Of a stretch of DNA of 64,000 nt, positions 27,452 to 36,560 are shown in pieces (the first letter of the stretch is position 1; the number at the start of each line of letters is the position of its first letter). The stretch covers positions 1-64,000 of the forward strand of contig JBAZZE010000003.1 of the NCBI GenBank assembly GCA_041658955.1, written 5' to 3'. A program made the position numbers and the translations under genes. This stretch comes from UBA2283 sp041658955. Its GTDB lineage: Bacteria; Patescibacteriota; Microgenomatia; UBA12405. The notes below the pieces were generated by a model. It was not told the origin of the DNA and did no database searches. It saw nothing but the letters and a program-made list of their open reading frames with translations.

Positions 27452-27647
27452 AAACACATTTCCTCCGTGGACCGATAATCGGGCTAGCAAGGTTAACTGA
27501 AACCACCACATCATTTTTAAGTCGAACCGATAGTCTGCCGACTTGAATGATCCCATGCGCACGTCCGGCAGCTATCTGCATTCTCGTCGGCTACCAACCG
27601 AAAACAAGCCGACTGCGAAAACTTCTTTTAAAAACGATATGGTGTTT
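27452..27647. repeat. Structured element B1
   Basis: A longer relative of the A elements and directly adjacent to A1. The outer stem is AAACAC/GTGTTT. Inside are CCGA/TCGG (27472-27482), AAGTCG/CGACTT (27519-27544), and a terminal hairpin GTCGGCT/AGCCGAC (27586-27592 with 27607-27613). Conserved patches shared with B2: the first 30-odd nt, an ATCTGCATTCTCG patch, and CTGCGAAA. Confidence 0.75.
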
Positions 27648-27661
27648 TCAAATAAATACAA

Positions 27662-28447
27662 ATGAAATATAAGTGGTGGCTGATAACTAGCTTAGTAGTT
27701 TTATTGTTAATGGTGTGGCAATTCAACCGTGATACTGGGGTGAAGGTGGTGTTTTGTGATGTAGGACAAGGCGATGGGGCGTTGATAATAAGCGGTAGTT
27801 TTCAGATGTTGATTGATGTTGGTGGTGGTAATCAGAAAATGCTCCAGTGTTTATCGAGGCACTTGCCGTTTTGGGATAAAACTATAGAAACAGTGGTAAT
27901 TAGCCACTGGGATGCGGATCATAGTGGCGGACTACCAGGTATTTATCGTTATTATAAGATTGAAAAACTATATAGTAATCAACTGTCGTCGGGGGACGGT
28001 GAACAAAAATTTTACCCAACTAAAGTATCAGAAAATGATGTCATTAGATTTGATGGGATAGATTTTGAAATACTTAATAAAGTAGTTGAAGGTGGCGACC
28101 CAAATGAAAATTCACTAATCGGAGTACTTAGTTATAAGGATAAAAAAATATTAATGATGGGAGACGCTACTAGCGAAGCTGAACAAAGATTGGTGTGGCA
28201 AGGAATCCTTCGACAAGCTCAGGATGGAAAAGGAATAGATATTTTAAAAATAAGTCATCACGGATCGGATAGGGCGACTTCGCCAGAATTACTTGATGAG
28301 GTCAACCCAGAAATGGCGATAATTTCAGTGGGTAAAGATAATAAATTTGGTCACCCAGCAAAAACGGTAATAAAAAGACTGGAAGAGAGGGGTATAAAAA
28401 TCAATAGAACCGATAATATGGGAGATGTAACGGTTACATATGAATGA
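27662..28447 (+). CDS. comEC: ComEC metallo-beta-lactamase domain (C-terminal half)
   Basis: 261 residues: one N-terminal membrane helix (about 5-20) followed at once by VVFCDVGQGDGALI, the standard entry to the ComEC MBL domain. Metal motif SHWDADHSGG (HxDxDH), then MMGDA and SHHGSDRATS complete the active-site set. It is thought to degrade or process the non-transported DNA strand. In an intact comEC this would join the end of the previous ORF; here 310 nt of element A1 plus B1 intervene. An in-frame LRQAQDG insertion (28205-28225) precedes the ISHHGS motif. No clear promoter of its own. Confidence 0.9.
   Translation: MKYKWWLITSLVVLLLMVWQFNRDTGVKVVFCDVGQGDGALIISGSFQMLIDVGGGNQKMLQCLSRHLPFWDKTIETVVISHWDADHSGGLPGIYRYYKIEKLYSNQLSSGDGEQKFYPTKVSENDVIRFDGIDFEILNKVVEGGDPNENSLIGVLSYKDKKILMMGDATSEAEQRLVWQGILRQAQDGKGIDILKISHHGSDRATSPELLDEVNPEMAIISVGKDNKFGHPAKTVIKRLEERGIKINRTDNMGDVTVTYE
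28205..28225 (+). repeat. REP-like palindrome inserted in frame in a coding region
   Basis: ATCCTTCGAC-AAG-CTCAGGAT, with ATCCT/AGGAT ends, encodes ILRQAQD in the MBL gene between strands that are adjacent in other ComEC proteins. The sequence matches the common CCTTCGACAAGCTCAGG repeat known from other bacterial genomes (from memory; not searched). Confidence 0.65.
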
Positions 28448-28515
28448 AATTGGTTGTATATATAGAGAAAAAAGTGTAAATTTAATATAGAAAAGTTGTA
28501 ATTAATAAATCAAAA

Positions 28516-31500
28516 GTGCTGCTTCTTAAAAGACCAGTTTTAATGGGGGTTGTATTAGGGGTCTTTTTAGGGAGCCTTGTAGGTTGGGGGTGGTGGAGAG
28601 TATCGACTAAGGTTGAAGCAACAGATCGGACAATCACCAGTCGAGCTGATTTTGATCAAGGTTTGTTTGATAATACTGAAAGTAAAAGTAAGGAAGGAGA
28701 ACTGAGACTAAAAGCCGGTGGTACTTGGGGAGCAAGGGTATGGCAGATGCCAAAGGTAGGGATGACCAACCAAACAGGAATTGTCTCCGATGGAACCCAC
28801 TTGTATATGTTGGCTGGTCAGGATAGGTATTTTGCTAAATACATTCCAAATGAAGATCGATGGCAACAATTGGCCAATGCGCCACATGCTGCCTCGGTGG
28901 GGACTGATTTGGTGGTTGAGGGTGATTATATTTATGCAATTTTTGGGTCTTACACTAAGAACTTCAGTCGATACACGATCTCGACTGATACTTGGGTGAA
29001 TATGGATGATGCCCCAGATTTGCTATACGATGGAGCTAGTTTGGGAACGGATGGAACCTATATTTATCTACTACGAGGGTCGTATACATCAGATTATTGG
29101 CGGTATAATCCATCAAATAATACATGGCTTAGTCTAGCGGCTCCACCAGCGACGATTGGAAGGGGGGCTAGCCTTTCATATAAGAATGGTTATTTTTATA
29201 CGCCTAGAGGTGATTCAAACTTATTTTACAAATATGAAGTTGCCACAAATTTGTGGACTACTTTGCCAAATATACCGGCACCAAGTATCTCATATGCAGC
29301 TCACAACTCGGATATATTTGGAAATGCTTTGTATTACAACTTGGACTATGGGACGACAGCTTTTTACAAATTTGATTTGGGAACTACGTCTTGGTCAACA
29401 CTACCGGGCTTGCCATGGCCATCTTATTACGTGGGTTTGGTGGGGGTGGGTGACACGGCTACTGGTCATGTATATGTTTTTCGAGGAAATGGTTCAGTCG
29501 ATTTTTGGAAATATAATCCACGGACAAATAGTTTTGAGGGTTCGGTGGACACACCGAATGCTCCTAGTACAGGAGCAGACTTGCTTTATGATGGAAATTA
29601 TCTGTATTTAAACCGAGGGGCAAATTCGACGAATATGTATCGGTACCAAATTGGAGGAACCTGGAAAACAATGGCAGATGCGCCGGCTGCTATGGGTGAT
29701 GACACTAAAGGAATACAGGCTGGAGGATCGTTTTATTATATTCGAGGGTCGGGGACGACTGCATTTTTTAAATTTGATCCGGCGATTGGGGCTAACGGGA
29801 CTTGGACATCGATGTTGGGTACACCGGCCACAGCCAACTACGGGGCGTCAGTAGTTTATCCAGGTAGTGGTAATTATATGTACGCAACCAGAGGTGCTTT
29901 GACACGAACTTTTTGGAGATACACAATTGGGGCAGGGGAAACGTGGAGTGACGCGGCGGCGGCTGACTTACCAGATAATGCTGAAGCTGGGTATGGAGCT
30001 AGACTGGCGAGTGATGGAACAGATATCTATTACATGCCAGGAAGTGGAATGAGCAAACTTTATAAATACACTATCGGAACAACAACTTGGTCAGAAATTT
30101 CTGACATTCCCTTTTCGCCTTACTATGGGTCAGATATAAGCTACTATAACGGCAAATTGTACTTTTTGGCGGGTTACTATAAACCAGACTTTTGGGAATA
30201 TACCATCGCCACCTCATCATGGAGAAGATTGGCGCCAACTCAAGATTATGGAGCCACAGAGATTGGTCCTTGGGCTGGTGCATCAATTGAATCATTGGGT
30301 AATGGTACTTTTTATGTAATTTTAGGAAATGGGGTGACAAGACTTTTGACCTATACCGTAGATGCAAACAATTACCCAGTAAGTGGTGGGTGGACTAGTA
30401 AAGCCTTAGATTTATCATATGTAGCTTCGTGGAGTGGTCTGTCAATACAATCTTCACTGCCAGGAGACTCGTCAATTAGCTGGACAAGTCGAAGTAGTAG
30501 CGATCAAATAACTTGGAGTGACTGGATTGCTGGAGTGGGGAGTAGCATTGGGAGTCCGGTGGGAAGGTATCTTCAAGTTGGAGTAACCTTGGTATCGACG
30601 AGTGATCGGACAAATACGCCAAAGTTACTAGATATTCAAGTAAGTTATATTGGTGATACTGGAGTACCGACTAATCCATCAACGGTGGTGGGGGTGTCAC
30701 AACAAGTATCGGGAGTGGGTCTGACATCGGCAGAAAGTTATGGTTACCAAGCACCATATTTTAGTTGGAGCGGTGCGACTGACACTCAGACTTCAATTGC
30801 CGGATACTATGTTTATTTTGGAACTGGATCAAGTGCTTCACCGGTGACCGAGGGAAATTATCAAACTGCGAGCAACTATCTAGTGACTACACCAATGGAT
30901 CAGACGACTTACTATTTGAGATTGGTGACAGTTGATTCTGCTGGTAATAATTCAGCGGCAACTACAGCTTTTGTTTACACCTACAATGGAATTGCACCAC
31001 CGATTACGATAACAAAGACAACTACAGCAGACTTTGGAGTGGGAACTACCAGCGCCGTGGATGTAAGTGGTGACAAGATAAAACTACAAGGTAAAGCAGG
31101 TTTTTGGGAGCAAGAGAGAATAAGCAGCCTGCCTGCAGGGATATATTTAGGTGGTGACATGGCTTACAAAAGTAGCACTAATAAAATCTATTTATTTAGA
31201 GGCTACAATTCGAATACTTTTTATATTTATGACTTGACTACCAATACAGTATCGGTGGGTCCGACAGCGCCAGGGGCAGTGTATTATGGTGGAGGTATGG
31301 TGGAAGGACCGGGTAATTACTTATATGCTATGAAAGGCTTAGTAACCAATTCTTTCTGGAGATTTGATGTGGGGACAACTACCTGGTCAGATGTAGCAGC
31401 GGCTGATTTACCACAGACTATATCGTATGGAGGATCGCTGGAATATGATGGCAGCCGATTTATTTATGCCACGCGAGGGTCGGGTGATGATGCCTTAATG

Positions 31501-34500
31501 AGATATGACACAATTGGTGACATCTGGGAAATGATGGCCAATGCTGATTTTAATGCTCCAATAAATCAACCCAATAACACCATAAACGATGGTTCAGATA
31601 TGGCTTATGATGGAAACGATACGTTGTATGTAATGCAGGGTGGTGGAAGAGATGGTTTTGCTGGATATAGTATTTCCACCAATACCTGGTTAACTCTTAC
31701 TGATTTACCGATGTTTTCCGGGGCAGGTTCACAAATTGAATATGATAGTACTACCAATGCTATTTATTATGTTGCTGGTAGTGGTCGAAATTTTGTCTAC
31801 AAATACGACATTGCGTCTCAATTGTGGAGTGATCTAGCAGAGACTCCAATGGCTGTAGGTGGAGGAGCTTCACTTAAAAAAATTGGAGGAAACTTATATT
31901 TGACAGTAGGTAACGGTTCGTTAGCGGTTTATAAGTACAACATCAATAAAAATATGTGGCTAATTCCGACCGTTGGTTTATTCGGTGGCTGGTTTAGAGG
32001 TAGTGATAGTCGCACTTTTGGATATGGGGCGGACATTGTAAAAGGGGATGGAAATAATATGTATTTAGTTAGAGGAAACTTTGACAATCTATTTGTCCGT
32101 TACAATTCAGTGACAGGAGTAGCGACTAGAATGGCCGATGTTCCTGCAGGCATGACTTCAGGTACGAAATTGGTTTATGATAGTGTTCATAACCGGATTT
32201 ATGCAACCGTGGGGTCATATTATCGAAAGTTTTTTGTCTATGATGTGGCCAGTGATACTTGGTCGGAAGAAGTAAATGATCCGCCGCCACTTGATAGTGC
32301 TGAGGGAAGTTCGATGGTGTTCAATGCTACAGATAGATATATTTATTGGCTTCGAGGTGCTGGAACCCAGAGTTTCTATCGGTTCAACACTGAAGGCGTG
32401 GGGACTAGTAAATGGAGCATTTTGCCAAATACGGGATTGTCGATGAGCTATGGAGCTGATATGGTTTTGAAAAATGATTATATTTATACATTACGCGGTT
32501 CAAACACCACTGGATTTTTGAGATACGGTCCGTTGTCGGTAGGGGCGACTTGGTCAAATACGGCAGTGGCTGATTTACCAACCGGAGCCAATATATATAA
32601 TGATGGATTCTTAGTTGATCTGGGTGGCGACTACTTAATGGCTTGTCGAGGTGGTAATCAAAACACCTGTTACCGTTACTCAATTACTGGAGATAGCTGG
32701 TCAGTAGTGACTAGCGCCACATCGCCATATATTTACACTGGAGGAGCAGGGGCAGTTAACTCGAGTGGCGAAAAAATGTTGGTGATAGCTGGAAATGGAC
32801 AATTAAATACTATGTCTAATGGGTTGTATAGCTATGTAATTGAAAGTGAAAATTCGTCTTATGAAGAAAGTGGTGAATATATATCACCAGTCCATGACTT
32901 AACAGCAGTTTACAAATTTGCAAACTTAAGCATAGATGTTACTTTGCCTGATAATACAGGACTTTCTGTATATACAAAATCATCGGCAGATAACTCGACT
33001 TGGGGAGACTGGACGGTAGCTTCTGAACAAAAAATTGTGGGTACCAATAGGAGTTTTAAGATAAACTCAACAACAGCGAGGTATTTACAGATTAAGTTGG
33101 CAATGACTTCGAGTGATGGAGTTAGGTCGGGAACAATAAATAGCTACACAGTAAATTATTATCAAGATACAACAGAGCCAACAAACCCGACACTATTATC
33201 TGGGTATACCAATAGTGGGATGGGGACAACTTTAGTAAGTGGTGTCTGGAATAATTCGACTGCGCCATATTTCGGATGGAGTGGGGCGAGCGATGGAGCA
33301 AATGGTTCGGGGGTAGAGGGATATTATGTTTATTTTGGAACCGGAGAAACGGCAAACCCGGTAACTTTAGGGACTTACACCACAGGAACATCTTTTATAG
33401 GAACAACCATGGTTTCAGGAGAAACTTATTATTTCAGACTTAAAACAAAAGATAGTGCTGATAATGTCAGCACGGATGTAGGAACAACTTTGGTTTATAA
33501 ACTTGATAACACCGCCCCAGAAAACCCGACGGCTGTTTTGGCTAATCCACCAGGGTATACGACAATCGATAACTTTACTTTCACATGGGGAGCGGGCACA
33601 GATAGCTCTTCAGGGATTGCGGCATATTGTTATAAAACCGGTGCTAGTAGTGGTCCTCTAGCGACAGAACAATGCATTACTGATGTAGGAGTAACTGGGA
33701 TAACTGGGATCACCAAATATCAAACTGATGAAAATATTTTTTACTTAAGAGTTAAAGATACGGCTGGCAACTTCGCCAGTAGTTCATTGACAGCAATTTA
33801 TAAGTTTTCAGGAACTGCTCCAAGCCGACCAATGAACTTAAGAATGACTTACCCGGATGTGGGGACTAGCAACACGGTTAATGATTTTGCTTTTGCTTGG
33901 GATCAACCAGAAAGTTTCTTGGGAGCGGCTGCCAACCTAGTTTATAAATACTCAATAAACGAAGAACCAACGCCAAGTAATGTGAGTACAGTGGGGACGA
34001 ATGTCCGATACTTAAGTCGAAGCCAATATGCCTCGCGTAGCGGAGTAAATACTATTTATGTGGTGGTATCAGACGAAGCTGGAAATATGGCAGTCACCGA
34101 TGGAAAGTACACCAACTATGCCAGTTTGGATTTTGAAGCATCAACTTCAGCTCCAGGAATTGGTAGAAACTTAGATATCTCTGATGTGTCAATTAAAGAA
34201 ACTAGTAGTTGGAGATTAGCATTGACTTGGGATGCGCCTGAGGCATCTGGATCAGGTATCGCTAATTACCGGGTATACAGAAGCACTACTGCTGGAGCCT
34301 CTTGTACTTCAAGTATGGACAATTTTGGTGGAACAAACGGCTTTATATCGACAACGACTACCACATCGTATATTGACACAGAACTATTGCAGTCAAAATA
34401 TTATTATTGTGTCAAAGCTTGTAATTCAACAGACCAGTGTGGGGCGCCAAGCTCAACTGTAGCCTTGCTACCAGATGGTAAGTGGCGAGTACCACCAACA

Positions 34501-35721
34501 TTAACTGCAGAACCGGCGGCAAGTGTAAAAACAAAGACGGCGACAATTACCTGGTCGACAAATCGTAAGGGTAATTCATTTGTAAAGTATGGTAAAAGTG
34601 CTGGAGATTATGGTGAAGAAGTTGGATCATCAGATCTTTTGAGTGCCCATGAAATTGCTCTTACTGGCTTGGACCCGGGAACTACTTATTATTACAAAGC
34701 GACATGGACAGATGAGGATGGAAATACTGGCGAATCAACGGAGTATAGTTTTAAAACTAACCCGGCACCAATTGTGTCAACCGTTAAGATTGTTGACGTT
34801 GGATTGTATTCTGTTTATGTAAAATTTGGATTGAACCATGCATCAAAAGCAACTATTCAATACGGTAAAACTACAGCGTATGGTTCGGTGGCTGAGTTAA
34901 CCACATCAACTGCAGAATCGACTTATTCTGAAAAACTAGATAGTTTGGAAGAGGGTACAAAATATCACTTAAAAATCGTGGCAGAGGATGAAGAGGGTAA
35001 CAAATTTACATCGGATGATTATGAATTTGCGACTCTGCCAATGCCTAAGATTGAGGGAGTAAAAATCCAGCAAGTAAAAGGAATGGCGAGTGCCACGATT
35101 ATGGCGTCCTGGAAAACAAATACTGGAGTATCGTCGATTGTGAGTTATTACCCAGAGGGGAGACCAGAAATGACCAGAGATCAGGTTACTTTGACGCTAG
35201 GGTTGAATCACCAGATGCTAATTAAGGACCTGTTGGATGCGACTGATTATGTAATATTGGTACGAGGTAAAGATCAAGTTGGAAATGAAGCTAAAATGAG
35301 TACCAACAAATTTAAAACTTCAACTGATCTTCGACCACCCTTAATTACTGATATGCGGGTAGAAGGGGCAGTGAGTGGAGTTGGTGAAGCGACCAAAGCC
35401 CAGATAATTGTTTATTGGAATACTGATGAGCCATCGACTGGCCAAGTTGAGTTTGGTGAAGGAACTGGTTCTGATTATCCCAATAGAACTCAAGAAGATG
35501 GAAACTTCACCCTGAATCACGTAGTAACTATTACTGACTTGAAACCTTCTCAGGTATATCATTTAAGAATAGTATCTAAAGACAGAATTGGTAACCAAGT
35601 GGAGTCATTTGATAATGTGACGGTAACACCAAAGGCAACCAAATCAGCACTCGACCTGGTGGTTAACAGTTTGTCTAAGAGTTTCGGATTCTTTGGAAGT
35701 TTAGGAAAAATAGCCCAATGA
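28516..35721 (+). CDS. Giant Kelch beta-propeller and FN3 surface protein
   Basis: 2,401 residues. Membrane segment (about 8-28); Kelch-type repeats (about 75-620), with many W.Y...T..W..L.. blades; FN3-like domain (about 690-800); a second Kelch region (about 870-1440); further FN3/Ig-like modules (about 1550-1800); and a chain of FN3 domains (about 1920-2370) with TTYYYKATW-type strands. GTG start. The tail is LDLVVNSLSKSFGFFGSLGKIAQ. The stop overlaps the ATG of the ABC ATPase gene by 4 nt, so the three genes are one translation-coupled unit. Likely an extracellular binding or stalk protein. The transporter is plausibly needed for its export or release (inference). Confidence 0.88.
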   Translation: MLLLKRPVLMGVVLGVFLGSLVGWGWWRVSTKVEATDRTITSRADFDQGLFDNTESKSKEGELRLKAGGTWGARVWQMPKVGMTNQTGIVSDGTHLYMLAGQDRYFAKYIPNEDRWQQLANAPHAASVGTDLVVEGDYIYAIFGSYTKNFSRYTISTDTWVNMDDAPDLLYDGASLGTDGTYIYLLRGSYTSDYWRYNPSNNTWLSLAAPPATIGRGASLSYKNGYFYTPRGDSNLFYKYEVATNLWTTLPNIPAPSISYAAHNSDIFGNALYYNLDYGTTAFYKFDLGTTSWSTLPGLPWPSYYVGLVGVGDTATGHVYVFRGNGSVDFWKYNPRTNSFEGSVDTPNAPSTGADLLYDGNYLYLNRGANSTNMYRYQIGGTWKTMADAPAAMGDDTKGIQAGGSFYYIRGSGTTAFFKFDPAIGANGTWTSMLGTPATANYGASVVYPGSGNYMYATRGALTRTFWRYTIGAGETWSDAAAADLPDNAEAGYGARLASDGTDIYYMPGSGMSKLYKYTIGTTTWSEISDIPFSPYYGSDISYYNGKLYFLAGYYKPDFWEYTIATSSWRRLAPTQDYGATEIGPWAGASIESLGNGTFYVILGNGVTRLLTYTVDANNYPVSGGWTSKALDLSYVASWSGLSIQSSLPGDSSISWTSRSSSDQITWSDWIAGVGSSIGSPVGRYLQVGVTLVSTSDRTNTPKLLDIQVSYIGDTGVPTNPSTVVGVSQQVSGVGLTSAESYGYQAPYFSWSGATDTQTSIAGYYVYFGTGSSASPVTEGNYQTASNYLVTTPMDQTTYYLRLVTVDSAGNNSAATTAFVYTYNGIAPPITITKTTTADFGVGTTSAVDVSGDKIKLQGKAGFWEQERISSLPAGIYLGGDMAYKSSTNKIYLFRGYNSNTFYIYDLTTNTVSVGPTAPGAVYYGGGMVEGPGNYLYAMKGLVTNSFWRFDVGTTTWSDVAAADLPQTISYGGSLEYDGSRFIYATRGSGDDALMRYDTIGDIWEMMANADFNAPINQPNNTINDGSDMAYDGNDTLYVMQGGGRDGFAGYSISTNTWLTLTDLPMFSGAGSQIEYDSTTNAIYYVAGSGRNFVYKYDIASQLWSDLAETPMAVGGGASLKKIGGNLYLTVGNGSLAVYKYNINKNMWLIPTVGLFGGWFRGSDSRTFGYGADIVKGDGNNMYLVRGNFDNLFVRYNSVTGVATRMADVPAGMTSGTKLVYDSVHNRIYATVGSYYRKFFVYDVASDTWSEEVNDPPPLDSAEGSSMVFNATDRYIYWLRGAGTQSFYRFNTEGVGTSKWSILPNTGLSMSYGADMVLKNDYIYTLRGSNTTGFLRYGPLSVGATWSNTAVADLPTGANIYNDGFLVDLGGDYLMACRGGNQNTCYRYSITGDSWSVVTSATSPYIYTGGAGAVNSSGEKMLVIAGNGQLNTMSNGLYSYVIESENSSYEESGEYISPVHDLTAVYKFANLSIDVTLPDNTGLSVYTKSSADNSTWGDWTVASEQKIVGTNRSFKINSTTARYLQIKLAMTSSDGVRSGTINSYTVNYYQDTTEPTNPTLLSGYTNSGMGTTLVSGVWNNSTAPYFGWSGASDGANGSGVEGYYVYFGTGETANPVTLGTYTTGTSFIGTTMVSGETYYFRLKTKDSADNVSTDVGTTLVYKLDNTAPENPTAVLANPPGYTTIDNFTFTWGAGTDSSSGIAAYCYKTGASSGPLATEQCITDVGVTGITGITKYQTDENIFYLRVKDTAGNFASSSLTAIYKFSGTAPSRPMNLRMTYPDVGTSNTVNDFAFAWDQPESFLGAAANLVYKYSINEEPTPSNVSTVGTNVRYLSRSQYASRSGVNTIYVVVSDEAGNMAVTDGKYTNYASLDFEASTSAPGIGRNLDISDVSIKETSSWRLALTWDAPEASGSGIANYRVYRSTTAGASCTSSMDNFGGTNGFISTTTTTSYIDTELLQSKYYYCVKACNSTDQCGAPSSTVALLPDGKWRVPPTLTAEPAASVKTKTATITWSTNRKGNSFVKYGKSAGDYGEEVGSSDLLSAHEIALTGLDPGTTYYYKATWTDEDGNTGESTEYSFKTNPAPIVSTVKIVDVGLYSVYVKFGLNHASKATIQYGKTTAYGSVAELTTSTAESTYSEKLDSLEEGTKYHLKIVAEDEEGNKFTSDDYEFATLPMPKIEGVKIQQVKGMASATIMASWKTNTGVSSIVSYYPEGRPEMTRDQVTLTLGLNHQMLIKDLLDATDYVILVRGKDQVGNEAKMSTNKFKTSTDLRPPLITDMRVEGAVSGVGEATKAQIIVYWNTDEPSTGQVEFGEGTGSDYPNRTQEDGNFTLNHVVTITDLKPSQVYHLRIVSKDRIGNQVESFDNVTVTPKATKSALDLVVNSLSKSFGFFGSLGKIAQ

Positions 35722-36560
35722 CGACAATAGCAAAACAAACTAGTAATAAAGGAAAGGATGTTTTTGAAAATCTAGTAGTGGCCCAAGGAATTCGGAAAAG
35801 TTTTGATGTGGGTAATCAAGTGGTGGAAGTGCTCAAGGGGATAGATTTAAAAATAAACAAAGGTGATTTTGCGATTATTTTTGGACCATCGGGTTGTGGA
35901 AAGTCGACCTTATTGCACACACTACTTGGTTTGGAAAAACCTTCTGAAGGTAAGGTAATCATGGAAGGTAAAGATTATTATGGAATGGGTGATGATGAGA
36001 TTGTGACTTTCCGAAAAAATAACATTGGGATAGTTTTTCAGCAGCCGATCTGGATTAAGTCGCTGAATGTAATGGAGAATGTCTGTGTGCCAAATAGGCT
36101 GCGAGGGTTAACTCAGGAGGAAGCTGAGGAAAAAGCGATGATCTCACTTCGTAAAGTAAAGCTTGAAGGTTGGCATGAATATCATCCAAATTCTTTATCT
36201 TCGGGACAACAACAGAGGGTTAGTTTGGCACGGGCACTGACTATCGATCCACTGATACTGGTAGCCGATGAGCCGACGGGAAACTTAGACACAGTTTCGG
36301 GAGACGAGCTGATGGAACTGCTACGGGCTTTGAATCAGGATGAGGGAAGAACGGTAGTAATGGTAACTCACGACTTGGAGTATTTGCGCTATGCCACAAA
36401 ACTTTTCCATATTATTGATGGACTGCTGGTTGAGGAAATAGATGAAAAAGGAGCGAAGAAATTGGCTGGGAGTCTGCGGAATAAAAAGGGTAAGCGAGGC
36501 GAGGAAACGGTGAGGAACAGTGATTATTTAAAAACCAGTGGTAAAAAATATGTCAGTTAA
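35718..36560 (+). CDS. MacB/LolD-type ABC transporter ATPase
   Basis: 280 residues. Classic ABC motifs: Walker A GPSGCGKST (about 60-68), Q-loop FQQP, signature LSSGQQQRVSLARAL (about 157-171), Walker B LILVADEPTGNLD, and a D-loop/H-loop VVMVTHD. The subfamily is that of LolD/MacB/FtsE, partners of FtsX-type permeases, matching the next gene, whose ATG lies inside the last codons of this one. It energises movement of a substrate or a mechanical signal across the membrane. A basic C-terminal extension (about 240-280) is unusual. Confidence 0.93.
   Translation: MTTIAKQTSNKGKDVFENLVVAQGIRKSFDVGNQVVEVLKGIDLKINKGDFAIIFGPSGCGKSTLLHTLLGLEKPSEGKVIMEGKDYYGMGDDEIVTFRKNNIGIVFQQPIWIKSLNVMENVCVPNRLRGLTQEEAEEKAMISLRKVKLEGWHEYHPNSLSSGQQQRVSLARALTIDPLILVADEPTGNLDTVSGDELMELLRALNQDEGRTVVMVTHDLEYLRYATKLFHIIDGLLVEEIDEKGAKKLAGSLRNKKGKRGEETVRNSDYLKTSGKKYVS

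Noticed and set aside
27330..27660. Self-splicing group I or group II intron splitting comEC
   Set aside because: Neither the P/Q/R/S core of group I nor the domain V sequence of group II can be found. The flanking ORFs have their own stop and start. I keep the split as an insertion of structured elements of unknown type.
27662..28447. MBL protein as an independent enzyme (for example glyoxalase or beta-lactamase)
   Set aside because: The membrane helix followed by DVGQGD and the HxDxDH motif in the ComEC order, right after the Competence domain, identify it as the other half of ComEC.
33715..33760. Second hammerhead core (CTGATGAAAA) on the plus strand
   Set aside because: It is inside the Kelch/FN3 coding sequence and lacks matching stems II and III and the cleavage site.
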